A DNA stretch of 64,000 bases, taken from the NCBI RefSeq assembly GCF_040567655.1, contig NZ_JBEXAC010000002.1, positions 124,001 through 188,000 of the forward strand, given 5' to 3'. Position numbers and translations under genes: made by a program. This DNA is from Chitinophaga sp. H8. GTDB taxonomy: Bacteria; Bacteroidota; Bacteroidia; Chitinophagales; Chitinophagaceae. This document shows positions 18,610 through 27,185 of this stretch, in pieces. Within the stretch, counting starts at the first letter, position 1; every line of letters begins with the position of its first letter. The notes under the pieces were generated by a model. The model worked only from the letters and a program-made list of their open reading frames with translations, ran no database searches and was not told the origin of the DNA.

Positions 18610-19311
18610 ATCCTTTACTACCAAACGGAATCCATTTCCGTGGATATTTACTATTTCGATATTAGGATCGTCTTTCAGGTACTTACGCAGTTTGGCGATA
18701 TAAACGTCCATACTACGGCCATTGAAGTAAGTATCACTGCCCCATATCTTTTTAAGGGCCAGTTCTCTTGGCAGCAGGTCGTTTTTGTGTTCGCACAGCA
18801 TATGGAGCAATTCATTCTCCTTGGGCGAGAGGGTATGCGTCGTTTCTCCATCGCTGGCCAGTGTACGCAGGCGGGAATTGAAAGCATATTTACCTATCTG
18901 GAATTCATGCAGTTCTTCTTCCTTATTGTTCAGCTCCTGGTTACGTTTCAGGATAGCTTTTATTTTAAGTAACAGCAGTTCACTGTCAAATGGTTTGGCA
19001 ATATAATCGTCTGCTCCCAGCTTGTATCCCTGGATAATGTCTTCCTTCATGGTTTTGGCCGACAGGAAAAACAGGGGAATATCGGGGTCTACATCACGGA
19101 TCTCTTCCGCCAGTTTAAAGCCGTCCATGTTGGGCATCATAATATCCAGCAGGCAGATATCAAATTTTGCCCGGCGGAAAGCTGCCAGTGCCAGGATACC
19201 ATCCCTGCATAATTCTACCTCATAGTCATTCAGCTCCAGGTAATTTTTCAGTACCATGCCCAGGTTGGTGTCATCCTCGGCTAGCAATATGTTTGGTTTA
19301 CGTTCTTCCAT
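18607..19311 (-). CDS. OmpR-family response regulator (orphan)
   Basis: This protein has 234 residues. The receiver domain has the acidic pocket E12-D13-D14, phospho-acceptor D56 (LLDIMMP) and K of IAKPFD. A winged-helix DNA-binding domain follows (KENELLHMLCEH, SMDVYIAKLRKYL, VNIHGNGFRL). It resembles RprY-type regulators of Bacteroidota. No histidine kinase is adjacent. The box CAAATATA at 19335-19342 (minus TATATTTG) is a good -7 candidate. A second, similar orphan regulator is at 22147. Targets are unknown. Confidence 0.92.
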   Translation of the reverse strand: MEERKPNILLAEDDTNLGMVLKNYLELNDYEVELCRDGILALAAFRRAKFDICLLDIMMPNMDGFKLAEEIRDVDPDIPLFFLSAKTMKEDIIQGYKLGADDYIAKPFDSELLLLKIKAILKRNQELNNKEEELHEFQIGKYAFNSRLRTLASDGETTHTLSPKENELLHMLCEHKNDLLPRELALKKIWGSDTYFNGRSMDVYIAKLRKYLKDDPNIEIVNIHGNGFRLVVKD

Positions 19312-19334
19312 AGTTATAATGGCTTGATTAATAA

Positions 19335-19342
19335 CAAATATA
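19335..19342 (-). promoter_or_regulatory. Candidate -7 box of the orphan regulator gene
   Basis: It reads TATATTTG on the minus strand, 24 bp before the start at 19311, and fits TAnnTTTG. Confidence 0.4.
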
Positions 19343-19540
19343 ATGGATTTTAGGCCAAGGTACGCTGTATACGTTGCGTCAGGCCTTTGTTTTGCTGCTG
19401 ATTCCAGCTTAATAGTCCGCCGGTTGCAGTCCCTGTCGTCTTTTCAACGTTTTGTTAAAAATTATCGTGTACAGCAGTGGCTTTCAGGGGGAAGTCTGTT
19501 AAACCGGTATCATCCACACAGTAGCCCTGGAGAAGGACTG

Positions 19541-20338
19541 TTAACGTTTATCCAGCAACGAAGTAAAGTCGTACCGCAGGTTTTTATAATCTACCATATC
19601 TACTTTTATGCTTCCTACAGAAATGGGACTATCCACCCGTAATGGCACTTTGTTAGCATCATCACTTACCCATACGGTCATTTTTTCCCCACCTTCAAAA
19701 ATGGTTCCTTTAATCAGCAGGGGTTTGAATTTAATAGCGCGGAACTTTCCAAAACGGGTACTGACCTCCTCTTTCCCCATATAACGGATATAGATATCAT
19801 ATACCTGGTCATCCAGGAACATGGCAAAAGGGATTTTATCTCCCGGATTATATTTGCTGAAATCAATATTGCGGGCATAATAGATGGCACTGATCACATC
19901 CTGCACACAAGGGGGCACCGAAAATGTACCATTGGTACTGGTAGCCTGGTGCTGTGCCTGGTTAAACACTACATTATTATAGATTTTATACCCCCCTTCA
20001 TTTACATTGCGCAGGAATTTAAGGGGTTGCATCGTAGCGGTATCAATAAAGCTTTCATACCTGTCCCGTACTTTAAAGATCCAGTCGTAGGTACGGAAGG
20101 TTTTTCCATCACCGATGACATGGTACACATCCCTGCCGGCAAACTTTTCCAGCTGGCAGTTAAACGTAGCTTCTCCGGCACCAACAAACAGCTTGCCGAG
20201 GTTGTAATACACCTTGAACGTGATACTTTCTCCCGCATTAAAGCTGGTATTTCTGATACTGCAAAAGTCAGTACGCTGTTGTGCTTTAACTGGAGGGATA
20301 ACAGTTAACCCAAAAAGTAAGAGTAGAACATACCTCAT
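19541..20338 (-). CDS. DUF3108 periplasmic protein
   Basis: This protein has 265 residues with a signal peptide (MRYVLLLLFGLTVIPPVKAQ). The body reads as DUF3108: FNAGESITFKVYYNLGKLFVGAGEATF near the N-terminus, a central RYESFIDTATMQPLKF and the C-terminal block GGEKMTVWVSDDANKVPLRVDSPISVGSIK. The family is predicted to be a periplasmic beta-rich protein related to lipid-binding LolA-like folds; its function is unproved. It lies 9 bp downstream of the flippase-like gene and is surely co-transcribed, which suggests a lipid-linked envelope role. Confidence 0.82.
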   Translation of the reverse strand: MRYVLLLLFGLTVIPPVKAQQRTDFCSIRNTSFNAGESITFKVYYNLGKLFVGAGEATFNCQLEKFAGRDVYHVIGDGKTFRTYDWIFKVRDRYESFIDTATMQPLKFLRNVNEGGYKIYNNVVFNQAQHQATSTNGTFSVPPCVQDVISAIYYARNIDFSKYNPGDKIPFAMFLDDQVYDIYIRYMGKEEVSTRFGKFRAIKFKPLLIKGTIFEGGEKMTVWVSDDANKVPLRVDSPISVGSIKVDMVDYKNLRYDFTSLLDKR

Positions 20339-20347
20339 TGATGGAAG

Positions 20348-21292
20348 CTATTTTTCCTTGAAAATTTTTACCCCTAACAACAGCACACTTCCTAAAACTG
20401 CCGGCAGTACCAGGTTAATCAGCCATATGCCTACTGTAGCGGCAACGATGGCGGCGGTATTGGCACTTAACAGACCCATAAAGTAAATACTCACTTTTCC
20501 TCTCAATCCTAATTCGGCAATAGCAATCGTAGGAACCAGTGCCATTACGAGGTAAATTACGCTATTTAGCAGTAATCCCTGCCACCAGATAAACTCCAGC
20601 CCGAATGCATCAAGCAAAATCAAATACTGTGCCGAGAAGACCAGGTATCTGATGGCCGAAAGCAGTAACAAACTCTCCAGATCACCGGTAGAATAACGGA
20701 GGATGATCTGTACAAATACCTTCGCTTTACGGAGGAAAGGTATTTTCTCAAATATGGCTACAATGATCTGCAACCGAAAATATAACAATATGGTCAGCAG
20801 ACAAATAAAGATCAGGACCCCTACCAGTATTTTTTCCCAGAAATTAGGGGCAAAATAGCCGTCATCCTTTATCAGTGGGAAGTTATTGATATAGTAAATC
20901 ATACCAATTAACCCAAAGATAATAGTGACAATGAGCTGGCTGAAGCTACCTACAATGGTAGCGGCAATAGCTTTTAATTTATTGCGGTTGCTCAGGTACA
21001 GAATACGGCCACCGTACTCCCCTATACGGTTTGGGGTATTGATAGACAGGGATACGCCGGAAAGGATGGCACTGAATGATCGCAGGAAAGAGATGTCTTC
21101 CAGGGGTTTTACCAGTTTCTGCCACTTACGGGCTTCCAATCCCCAGTTACAAAACATCAGGAGCAATACCAATACCATGGCTATCCACCCTTTCTGTTCC
21201 AGGGTATCCATGATATGTACCAGTGACGATTGCAGGTTAGGTTGGTGCTTCAGTTGTGAGTATATCGACCAGGCTAACCAGGCAAAAAGCAC
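20348..21292 (-). CDS. Flippase-like integral membrane protein (LPG synthase TM-domain family, UPF0104)
   Basis: At least 314 residues with about seven helices carry the family blocks NWGLEARKWQKL, INTPNRIGEYGGRILYLSNRNK and AELGLRGKVSIYF. Members (the AglD/MprF transmembrane-half family) move or synthesise lipid-linked substrates at the membrane. The marked start is a GTG, but it cuts into the first helix. The open frame continues upstream in full agreement with a longer N-terminus (NKSTKIILNYLLGS) to a CTG at 21335-21337, with a stop two codons above. The true start is thus probably non-ATG or disrupted. Its 5' end overlaps the ruvC promoter region. It heads an operon with DUF3108. Confidence 0.82.
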   Translation of the reverse strand: MLFAWLAWSIYSQLKHQPNLQSSLVHIMDTLEQKGWIAMVLVLLLMFCNWGLEARKWQKLVKPLEDISFLRSFSAILSGVSLSINTPNRIGEYGGRILYLSNRNKLKAIAATIVGSFSQLIVTIIFGLIGMIYYINNFPLIKDDGYFAPNFWEKILVGVLIFICLLTILLYFRLQIIVAIFEKIPFLRKAKVFVQIILRYSTGDLESLLLLSAIRYLVFSAQYLILLDAFGLEFIWWQGLLLNSVIYLVMALVPTIAIAELGLRGKVSIYFMGLLSANTAAIVAATVGIWLINLVLPAVLGSVLLLGVKIFKEK

Positions 21293-21324
21293 GGACCCTA
21301 ATAAGTAATTGAGAATTATTTTGG

Positions 21325-21332
21325 TACTTTTG
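21325..21332 (+). promoter_or_regulatory. Candidate -7 box of ruvC
   Basis: TACTTTTG lies 37 bp before the TTG start of ruvC. It overlaps the likely N-terminal codons of the divergent flippase-like gene. Confidence 0.5.
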
Positions 21333-21368
21333 TTCAGACATCAAGATTTTGGCAAAAATAAACCGTGG

Positions 21369-21956
21369 TTGGCAAACAATTCAAAAATAATTCTCGGCAT
21401 AGATCCAGGAACCTTGGTAATGGGCTATGGCCTTATAAAGGTAGAGGGCAAGAGAGCGAGCATTATTGATATGAATGTGGTGAAATTGTCGAAACATAAG
21501 GATCATTATGAGCGGTTACAATTGATCCATGCCCGTGTTCATGATGTGATACAACTGTATAAACCAGACTGTTGCGCTATTGAAGCTCCCTTTTTTGGCA
21601 AAAATGTGCAAAGTATGCTCAAGCTGGGCCGGGCCCAGGGTGTAGCCATTGCCACTGCCATGCAGGCCGGTTTGACGGTAGCAGAATATTCCCCGAAAAA
21701 AGTAAAGCAGTCTATTACAGGTAATGGTAATGCAGATAAGGAACAGGTTTGGCTAATGCTGCAACGCATTCTCCAATTAGCAGAACGCCCTGACTACCTC
21801 GATGCATCCGATGCGCTGGCTGTAGCAGTTTGCCACTTCTTTCAAGGGTCTGGTCTATCCACCATACCTTCCACCGCAAATGGAAAGGTGGGTAAATCCA
21901 AGGCAAAAGGCTGGGAACAGTTCCTTCAGCAATACCCTGGCAGGATCAATGGATAA
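21369..21956 (+). CDS. ruvC: Holliday junction resolvase RuvC
   Basis: This 195-residue Mg-dependent endonuclease cuts Holliday junctions moved by RuvAB. The catalytic acids are in place: ILGIDPGT (first Asp, about residue 11), AIEAPFFGKN (Glu) and the C-terminal DASDALAVAVCH (Asp pair). A TTG at 21369 gives the usual N-terminus (MANNSKIILGIDPGT). The frame also opens at a TTG at 21309, but that would put the TACTTTTG promoter box inside the gene. I see no ATG before the first motif, so a TTG start is needed. Confidence 0.93.
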   Translation: MANNSKIILGIDPGTLVMGYGLIKVEGKRASIIDMNVVKLSKHKDHYERLQLIHARVHDVIQLYKPDCCAIEAPFFGKNVQSMLKLGRAQGVAIATAMQAGLTVAEYSPKKVKQSITGNGNADKEQVWLMLQRILQLAERPDYLDASDALAVAVCHFFQGSGLSTIPSTANGKVGKSKAKGWEQFLQQYPGRING

Positions 21957-22146
21957 CAGCTCTGATCATAAAAAGGTTATTTCATTAATTGCGAAATTGT
22001 ATTTACTTTGGTTAAAATTCTCCATACCACTAAGCTTATTGGTATTATGATCCGGGAAATAAGCTATACTATGAAAAATGTTCATCAAGAACGCTTAACC
22101 GCGGGCATACAGAGAGTTTTATGATTTATCATCCTCACAAAAAGAT

Positions 22147-22842
22147 ATGAAAGCACGAATCCTATTGGTTGAAGATGATCAACATATTGGCGCGGTAACA
22201 AAGAAAAAACTGGAAGAGGTAGGCTATGAAGTAGTACATAGCATAGATGGACAAGTGGCCTGGGAGCAATTCCAGCTGCGCACTTTTGACATTTGTTTAC
22301 TCGACGTAGTAATGCCTAAAAAGGACGGCTTTACACTGGCCCAGCAAATCCGCCACAAAAACGATCTGATTCCCATCCTGTTCCTCACCTCTAAATCTAT
22401 GGATGAGGACAAAATCACCGGCTTTAAAACCGGGGCAGATGACTATATCACCAAACCTTACAGCATGCAGGAACTGCTGATGAGGATTGAAGTATTCCTG
22501 AAAAGGACCATGGCCCCTGTTCCTGAAAAAGGGAAAGTGTATACTATAGGAGGACTTACCTTTGACTATAATGACCTGCGCCTGAAAAATGAAAACGACA
22601 GCATTTCCATTGCCCTGACACAAAAAGAAGCCGACCTCTTGCGATTCTTATGTGATAACCCCAACAAAACCCTCAAACGGGATGAAATACTGTTCCATGT
22701 ATGGGGGAAGGATGACTACTTCCTGGGACGTAGCATGGACGTATTTATTACCAAACTCAGGAAACACTTCAAATCAGAACCAGACGTAAAACTGGAAACG
22801 TTGCACGGCGTTGGCTTCCGATTTAATATCCCTTCAAAATAG
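22147..22842 (+). CDS. OmpR-family response regulator (orphan)
   Basis: This protein has 231 residues. The receiver domain carries E9-D10-D11, phospho-acceptor D53 (LLDVVMP) and K in ITKPYS. The winged helix carries TQKEADLLRFLCDN and SMDVFITKLRKHF. It is clearly related to the regulator at 18607 (shared FDICLLD, KTGADDYI and GRSMDV-type blocks), which suggests an old duplication. No kinase is nearby. Its last 20 bp overlap the 3' end of the convergent HIT gene. Targets are unknown. Confidence 0.92.
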   Translation: MKARILLVEDDQHIGAVTKKKLEEVGYEVVHSIDGQVAWEQFQLRTFDICLLDVVMPKKDGFTLAQQIRHKNDLIPILFLTSKSMDEDKITGFKTGADDYITKPYSMQELLMRIEVFLKRTMAPVPEKGKVYTIGGLTFDYNDLRLKNENDSISIALTQKEADLLRFLCDNPNKTLKRDEILFHVWGKDDYFLGRSMDVFITKLRKHFKSEPDVKLETLHGVGFRFNIPSK

Positions 22843-23221
22843 TCATTATTTTTTCCTGTACCCCTGTAAATTCTTCCGGCGATAATTTAAGCTTCGAACG
22901 GCTGAAATTCATGTCATCCATAGAATTGATAGGAATCAGGTGCATATGCGCATGGGGGACTTCCAATCCTACGACACTGATGCCTACACGATTACAGGGA
23001 AATGCAGCTTCCAGCGCCCTGGCTATAGGTTTCGCAAAGAGCAGCCATTCCGCCAGGTAATTATCGGGTGTATCGAAAAACTTATCTACCTCTACTTTAG
23101 GCACGATCAGGGTATGCCCTAACACCAAAGGAAAAATATCCAGGAAAGCATAAAAATGCTCATTCTCTGCAATCTTGTAACTTGGTATCTCGCCCTTGAT
23201 AATTTTAGTGAAGATGGTCAT
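22823..23221 (-). CDS. HIT-family nucleotide-binding protein
   Basis: This protein has 132 residues. The N-terminal FTKIIKGEIPSYKI and the C-terminal histidine triad HAHMH (residues 90-94) define an HINT/HIT hydrolase, which cleaves nucleoside phosphoramidates or dinucleotide phosphates such as AMP-lysine. The Cys of the C-x2-C zinc motif seen in some homologues is absent. It converges with, and overlaps by 20 bp, the response regulator at 22147. Its 5' side touches inverted-repeat element E2, so any promoter lies within or beyond that element, or transcription comes through from greA. Confidence 0.9.
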   Translation of the reverse strand: MTIFTKIIKGEIPSYKIAENEHFYAFLDIFPLVLGHTLIVPKVEVDKFFDTPDNYLAEWLLFAKPIARALEAAFPCNRVGISVVGLEVPHAHMHLIPINSMDDMNFSRSKLKLSPEEFTGVQEKIMTILKGY

Positions 23222-23230
23222 AGTTAAAGC

Positions 23231-23324
23231 TTTTAGCTGTTAGCTATTAGCTGTTAGCATTTCACGCAACCGTCTGCTTTACGGTATGTGGCTAAAGGCT
23301 AACAGCCAATAGCTAACAGCTAAA
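23231..23324. repeat. Inverted-repeat element E2
   Basis: The left arm 23231-23258 (TTTTAGCTGTTAGCTATTAG and on) pairs with the right arm 23291-23324 around a ~35-nt loop. It has the same TAGCTnT heptamer as E1 and E3. It lies between the HIT start and the greA terminator, both minus strand. Confidence 0.8.
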
Positions 23325-23353
23325 AAAAGGGCCTGCGCACAAACGCAGACCCT
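23322..23353 (-). terminator. Terminator of greA
   Basis: The minus-strand stem GGTCTGCG/CGCAGGCC with a 6-nt loop is followed by seven T residues. It abuts the right arm of E2. Confidence 0.9.
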
Positions 23354-23372
23354 GCAAATATCGTGAAAAGCA

Positions 23373-23846
23373 CTATATAGTAATATCTTCTATTTTAAAC
23401 TTCAGGGTGCCATTAGGCGCCTGTACATCTGCAACTTCCCCTATCTGCTTGCCAAGCAATCCCTTCCCTATCGGTGAGGTGCTGGAAATCTTACCCGCTT
23501 TCAGATCAGCTTCCTGCTCTGACACGATCTGATAAGTAAACGTCTTTTTATTAGCCATATTGGTAATCGTTACCTTACACAATATGGATACCTTGGAAGT
23601 ATCTATAGAATCCGCTTCTACTATACGTGCAGTGGCAATAGCATTTTCCAGCACGGCAATCCTTGCTTCGTGCATGCCTTGCGCCTCCTTAGCGGCATCA
23701 TATTCTGCATTTTCCTTTAAGTCCCCTTTTTCTCTTGCTTCGGCAATTGCTTTTGCAATTTCTGACCTCCCTTTTGTTTTGAGCTGCGTTAGCTCGTTTC
23801 TCATTTGCTCAAGGGTTTCTTTCTTAACGTAGTTTATGCCAGACAT
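23373..23846 (-). CDS. greA: Transcription elongation factor GreA
   Basis: This 157-residue factor rescues backtracked RNA polymerase by stimulating transcript cleavage. The coiled-coil N-terminus (LEQMRNELTQLKTKGRSEIAKAI) ends in the acidic tip AREKGDLKENAEYDAAKEAQ, which holds the catalytic acids. The C-terminal FKBP-like domain has SPIGKGLLGKQIGE. The frame opens 17 codons earlier (23897), but ATG 23846 gives the standard N-terminus. A -7-like box lies about 75 bp upstream with a small hairpin between. Confidence 0.95.
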   Translation of the reverse strand: MSGINYVKKETLEQMRNELTQLKTKGRSEIAKAIAEAREKGDLKENAEYDAAKEAQGMHEARIAVLENAIATARIVEADSIDTSKVSILCKVTITNMANKKTFTYQIVSEQEADLKAGKISSTSPIGKGLLGKQIGEVADVQAPNGTLKFKIEDITI

Positions 23847-23922
23847 AACCTCTGTTTTAATAGTATAATAAAAAAAAATCAACGCCTCCATTTGCACAGA
23901 AGCGTTGTAAATCGTGTTAACG

Positions 23923-23930
23923 CAAATATA
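23923..23930 (-). promoter_or_regulatory. Candidate -7 box of greA with leader hairpin
   Basis: The minus-strand TATATTTG would give a ~70-nt leader. Within that leader AACGC/GCGTT (about 23881-23906) can form a small hairpin. Confidence 0.35.
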
Positions 23931-24096
23931 ATAAATTTTTATTTACAGAGCAGCAATAATAAGCCGCCAGCTCACACATATATACATTTGTAAATTAAAA
24001 TTAAATACACTTTGTATATATGTAGTAAGCAATCAAATATAGCGGCCATCCGCCGGAAAAACGTCCTGTTAGCTGCGGTTCAGGCAACAACAGGTT

Positions 24097-25026
24097 TTAA
24101 AGTATGTTTAGTTTTTTTAATACAAACTTAGCCATCTTTACACTGGCTTCATGAGAATACCCTGCAATGTGTGGCGTCAGCATCACATTAGTTGCATGCA
24201 ACAGATAATCAAACTGTTGCTTTTCTATTGCAGTATAGGTATCCAGCTTTTCATTCTCCAGTACATCCAGGCAGGCTCCCCTTACAGTGCCTGCTTCCAA
24301 AGCCGCTATCAGGTCGGCAGTGTGAACCACCTTCCCCCTGGAAGTGTTGATAAACCACACCGGCTTGGCAAAGGCGTTAAAAAAGGCGGCATTAGCCAGG
24401 TGATGTGTTTCTGCAGTCAGCGGCAAATGCGTGCTTACCACATCTGCCTCCGCATAGATCTGCTCCAGGCTGGCCTGCTCTACCTCAGCGGTACTGAATC
24501 CGGATTTATACTTGTCATAAGCCAGTATATTCACATCAAACCCCTTCAGCTTATGGGCAAATGCACTACCGGTATGACCATACCCGATAATACCTACCGT
24601 TTTACCATTCAGCTCAAATCCCCGGTTGCCATCACGCTCCCAGATTCCCTGCCGCAGCTCCAGGTTGCTTTTCAGCAGATTATTCATCAGACACAGCAGC
24701 ATTCCCAAAGCCTGCTCTCCCACCGCATCACAATTGCCTTCCGGGCTACTGGCGCAATGTATCCCCTTACTCTCTGCATATGGCACATCTATCAGCTCCA
24801 TCCCCGACCCTAACCGGCCTATCCACTGCAATTCCCCCGCATGGTCTATAATGCTTTTATCTATACGGATACGGGTGGTTACAATCAATCCCACACACTC
24901 CTTGATGGAAGCATACACTTCCTCATAGGTAATACTGGGCTGATAAATAACCTCATATCCATGATCCTTCAGTTTGTCTGTTAAATAAGGATGTACTTTG
25001 GCGGTGATTAAAACTTTCCTGCTCAT
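24097..25026 (-). CDS. D-isomer 2-hydroxyacid dehydrogenase (phosphoglycerate dehydrogenase-like)
   Basis: This NAD-dependent dehydrogenase has 309 residues. The nucleotide-binding loop GYGHTG lies in [17 protein letters not shown] at about residue 148. The catalytic set is NTSRGKVV (Arg), DVLENE (Glu) and LTPHIAGYS (His). There is no C-terminal ACT domain, so it is a short form of SerA or a related 2-ketoacid reductase; the substrate cannot be fixed. Its start codon overlaps the rsmA stop by 4 bp (ATGA type), so translation of the two is coupled. Confidence 0.88.
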   Translation of the reverse strand: MSRKVLITAKVHPYLTDKLKDHGYEVIYQPSITYEEVYASIKECVGLIVTTRIRIDKSIIDHAGELQWIGRLGSGMELIDVPYAESKGIHCASSPEGNCDAVGEQALGMLLCLMNNLLKSNLELRQGIWERDGNRGFELNGKTVGIIGYGHTGSAFAHKLKGFDVNILAYDKYKSGFSTAEVEQASLEQIYAEADVVSTHLPLTAETHHLANAAFFNAFAKPVWFINTSRGKVVHTADLIAALEAGTVRGACLDVLENEKLDTYTAIEKQQFDYLLHATNVMLTPHIAGYSHEASVKMAKFVLKKLNIL

Positions 25027-25778
25027 ATCATCTTATGGGATAATGCTACAAAATCGGCTACGCTTAATTGCTCTGCCCGTTTTGTAAAAATGGGGTCCTG
25101 CAAATAAGCTTTATCAAATAAATGTTTCAGTGGATTACGCAATTGCTTGCGCCGTTGGCTAAAGGCTGCTTTTACCAGCACATAGAACTTCCGCTCACTG
25201 GCTACTTCCGGAGGATGCTCCAGGCGGGTAAGCCGGATAACAGCTGATTTCACCTTAGGAGGGGGATTGAAGCTGTTTTCATGTACTTCAAACAGGTACT
25301 CCACCTTATAATAGGTTTGCATGAATACACTCAGGATACCATAGTCCTTGTTGCCATGCCCGGAAGCAATACGCTGGGCTACCTCTTTCTGAAACATCCC
25401 AACCACTACCGGCACCTGCTCTTTCCAGTCCAATACCCGGAACATAATCTGGGTAGAGATATTATAAGGGAAATTGCCGATGATATCGAACTGCCCGGCA
25501 AATGGTTTAGCGGCATCCAGGAAACTTTCATGGATCAGCTTGCCTTTGATAGCCGGAAAGGTGCCTTCCAGGTAAGCTATCTTTTCTGCATCCAGCTCTA
25601 TCGCTTTGAACTGTATATCAGGTATCTGCAACAGGTATTTGGTGATAGCACCTGCTCCCGGCCCTACTTCCAGCACTTGCTGTCCGGCACTTACAGGCAA
25701 AGCCCCTACTATTTCCCGGCAGATATGCTCGTCTTTCAGAAAATGCTGCCCCAGTGATTTCTTAAGTGTATACTTCAT
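25023..25778 (-). CDS. rsmA: 16S rRNA dimethyladenosine transferase RsmA/KsgA
   Basis: This 251-residue SAM-dependent enzyme dimethylates two adjacent adenines in the 3' hairpin of 16S rRNA during 30S maturation. The SAM loop [12 protein letters not shown] lies near residues 37-48, the acidic [11 protein letters not shown] follows, and the target-base motif NFPYNIS is at about 101-107. The C-terminal helical domain has [13 protein letters not shown] and [10 protein letters not shown] -7 box ends only 12 bp from the ATG. It is divergent from pdxA across repeat E3. Confidence 0.96.
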   Translation of the reverse strand: MKYTLKKSLGQHFLKDEHICREIVGALPVSAGQQVLEVGPGAGAITKYLLQIPDIQFKAIELDAEKIAYLEGTFPAIKGKLIHESFLDAAKPFAGQFDIIGNFPYNISTQIMFRVLDWKEQVPVVVGMFQKEVAQRIASGHGNKDYGILSVFMQTYYKVEYLFEVHENSFNPPPKVKSAVIRLTRLEHPPEVASERKFYVLVKAAFSQRRKQLRNPLKHLFDKAYLQDPIFTKRAEQLSVADFVALSHKMI

Positions 25779-25789
25779 GATTCGGAGGG

Positions 25790-25797
25790 CAAAGTTA
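25790..25797 (-). promoter_or_regulatory. Candidate -7 box of rsmA
   Basis: It reads TAACTTTG on the minus strand, 12 bp from the ATG and about 6 bp from the left arm of inverted repeat E3, which would then contain the -33 region. Confidence 0.45.
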
Positions 25798-25803
25798 CAG
25801 AAA

Positions 25804-25960
25804 AGCTGTTAGCCTTTAGCTATTAGCTTTGGGCAATTAACTGACAAAATAAGAGGTTGATAAACTATGGTTTCCAGCCGTTTTAGGTCCGTTAATGCTT
25901 CTATACGCCTGGCAGTCTTGTATAAGCTGCTAAAAGCTAATAGCTAAAGGCTAACAGCTA
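25804..25960. repeat. Inverted-repeat element E3 between divergent rsmA and pdxA
   Basis: A ~27-bp near-perfect inverted repeat has its left arm at 25804-25830 (AGCTGTTAGCCTTTAGCTAT and on) and its right arm at 25933-25960. About 100 bp without coding frame lies between. The arms use the same heptamer as E1/E2. Each arm ends about 6 bp from a TAnnTTTG box, so both divergent promoters have their -33 regions inside the arms. Confidence 0.85.
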
Positions 25961-25965
25961 TTTCG

Positions 25966-25973
25966 TATATTTG
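25966..25973 (+). promoter_or_regulatory. Candidate -7 box of pdxA
   Basis: TATATTTG lies 19 bp before the ATG and 6 bp after the right arm of E3, mirroring the rsmA side. Confidence 0.45.
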
Positions 25974-25992
25974 TTCCTTATCAAGGCATCGC

Positions 25993-27069
25993 ATGACTAA
26001 CATTACAAATACCAACAAGCCTGTGATAGGCATCACTGTAGGTGATCTGAACAGTATTGGAACAGAAATAATTATTAAAACCTTTGTAGATACCAGGATG
26101 CTGGAGTTTTGTACCCCAGTCATTTTTGCATCTAACAAAACCATCAACTTCTACCGGAAGCTGATGAATGAAAATAATTTCAACTACCAGAGTATAAAAG
26201 ACTTCTCCCGTATCAATCATAAGCAGATCAGTGTGTTTAACTGCTGGGAAGAAGAAGTACAGATTACACCGGGGGTACTGAATGAAACGGGAGGAAAATA
26301 TGCTGCCCGCGCACTGTCAGTGGCTATTCAATGCCTGAAAGATGGTTATATCCAGGGCCTGGTTACCGCTCCCATTCATAAAAACAATATCCAAAGCGCC
26401 AATTTCAACTATACCGGTCATACTCCTTACCTGAAAGATGCTTTCGGTGCAAAGGATGTCCTCATGTTCATGACTGCCGAAAACATGCGGGTGGGTCTGC
26501 TTACGGAACACGTGCCTGTGGCAGAAGTGGCGCAATATGTTACCAAAGAAAACATACTGAGCAAGCTGCAACTCATGAAAGACAGCCTGATAAAGGATTT
26601 TGGTATTGACAAACCACGTATCGCTGTGTTAGGACTCAATCCGCATGCAGGTGATGAAGGCCTGATAGGTAAGGAAGAAATACAGCATATTGCACCGGCT
26701 ATCAAACATGCCAAGGGCAATGGTATATTATGCTTTGGCCCTTATAGCGCAGATGCTTTCTTTGCCCGTCAAATGTATACCCAATTTGATGGGGTACTGG
26801 CCATGTACCACGATCAGGGCCTCATCCCTTTTAAATCACTGGCTACCGGCGAGGGAATCAACTATACAGCTGGCCTGAGCATTGTTCGGACTTCTCCCGA
26901 CCATGGTACCGCCTTTGATATTGCCGGCAAAAACCTGGCTAGTCCGGATAGCTTCCGCCAATCTATATTTTCATGCCTGGAAATACTGGAAAAACGTGCT
27001 ACCTACGCCAGCAACACCGCTAATCCTCTTAAAAAGATAGAACTGATATCAGAAAAGGGCGCTGTTTAA
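25993..27069 (+). CDS. pdxA: 4-hydroxythreonine-4-phosphate dehydrogenase
   Basis: This 358-residue enzyme oxidises 4-hydroxythreonine-4-phosphate in the DXP-dependent pyridoxal phosphate pathway. Family blocks are visible in order: IGITVGDLNSIGTEII, GLVTAPIHKNNI, FNYTGHTPYLKD (metal His), GLNPHAGDEGLIG, MYHDQGLIPFK (metal His) and RTSPDHGTAFDIAGK. The length is slightly above the E. coli enzyme and normal for Bacteroidota. It is monocistronic with its own promoter and terminator. Confidence 0.97.
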   Translation: MTNITNTNKPVIGITVGDLNSIGTEIIIKTFVDTRMLEFCTPVIFASNKTINFYRKLMNENNFNYQSIKDFSRINHKQISVFNCWEEEVQITPGVLNETGGKYAARALSVAIQCLKDGYIQGLVTAPIHKNNIQSANFNYTGHTPYLKDAFGAKDVLMFMTAENMRVGLLTEHVPVAEVAQYVTKENILSKLQLMKDSLIKDFGIDKPRIAVLGLNPHAGDEGLIGKEEIQHIAPAIKHAKGNGILCFGPYSADAFFARQMYTQFDGVLAMYHDQGLIPFKSLATGEGINYTAGLSIVRTSPDHGTAFDIAGKNLASPDSFRQSIFSCLEILEKRATYASNTANPLKKIELISEKGAV

Positions 27070-27097
27070 GCGGCCTGCTGATATCACCATCTCGTTT

Positions 27098-27133
27098 AAT
27101 TGCCAGCTGGAAATCCGGCTGGCAATATTTTTT
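27098..27133 (+). terminator. Terminator of pdxA
   Basis: ATTGCCAGC (27098-27106) pairs with GCTGGCAAT (27118-27126) and is followed by an ATTTTTTT tract. Confidence 0.85.
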
Positions 27134-27185
27134 ACAACAGCATAACAACCGGTATCTTAATACTGCCAGCCGGAAATGTCGCTGC

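Noticed and set aside
21309..21368. 20-codon N-terminal extension of ruvC from a TTG
   Set aside because: It contains the TACTTTTG promoter box and adds residues that RuvC proteins lack.
23847..23897. 17-codon extension of greA
   Set aside because: The extension is unlike GreA N-termini; the ATG at 23846 gives the standard start.
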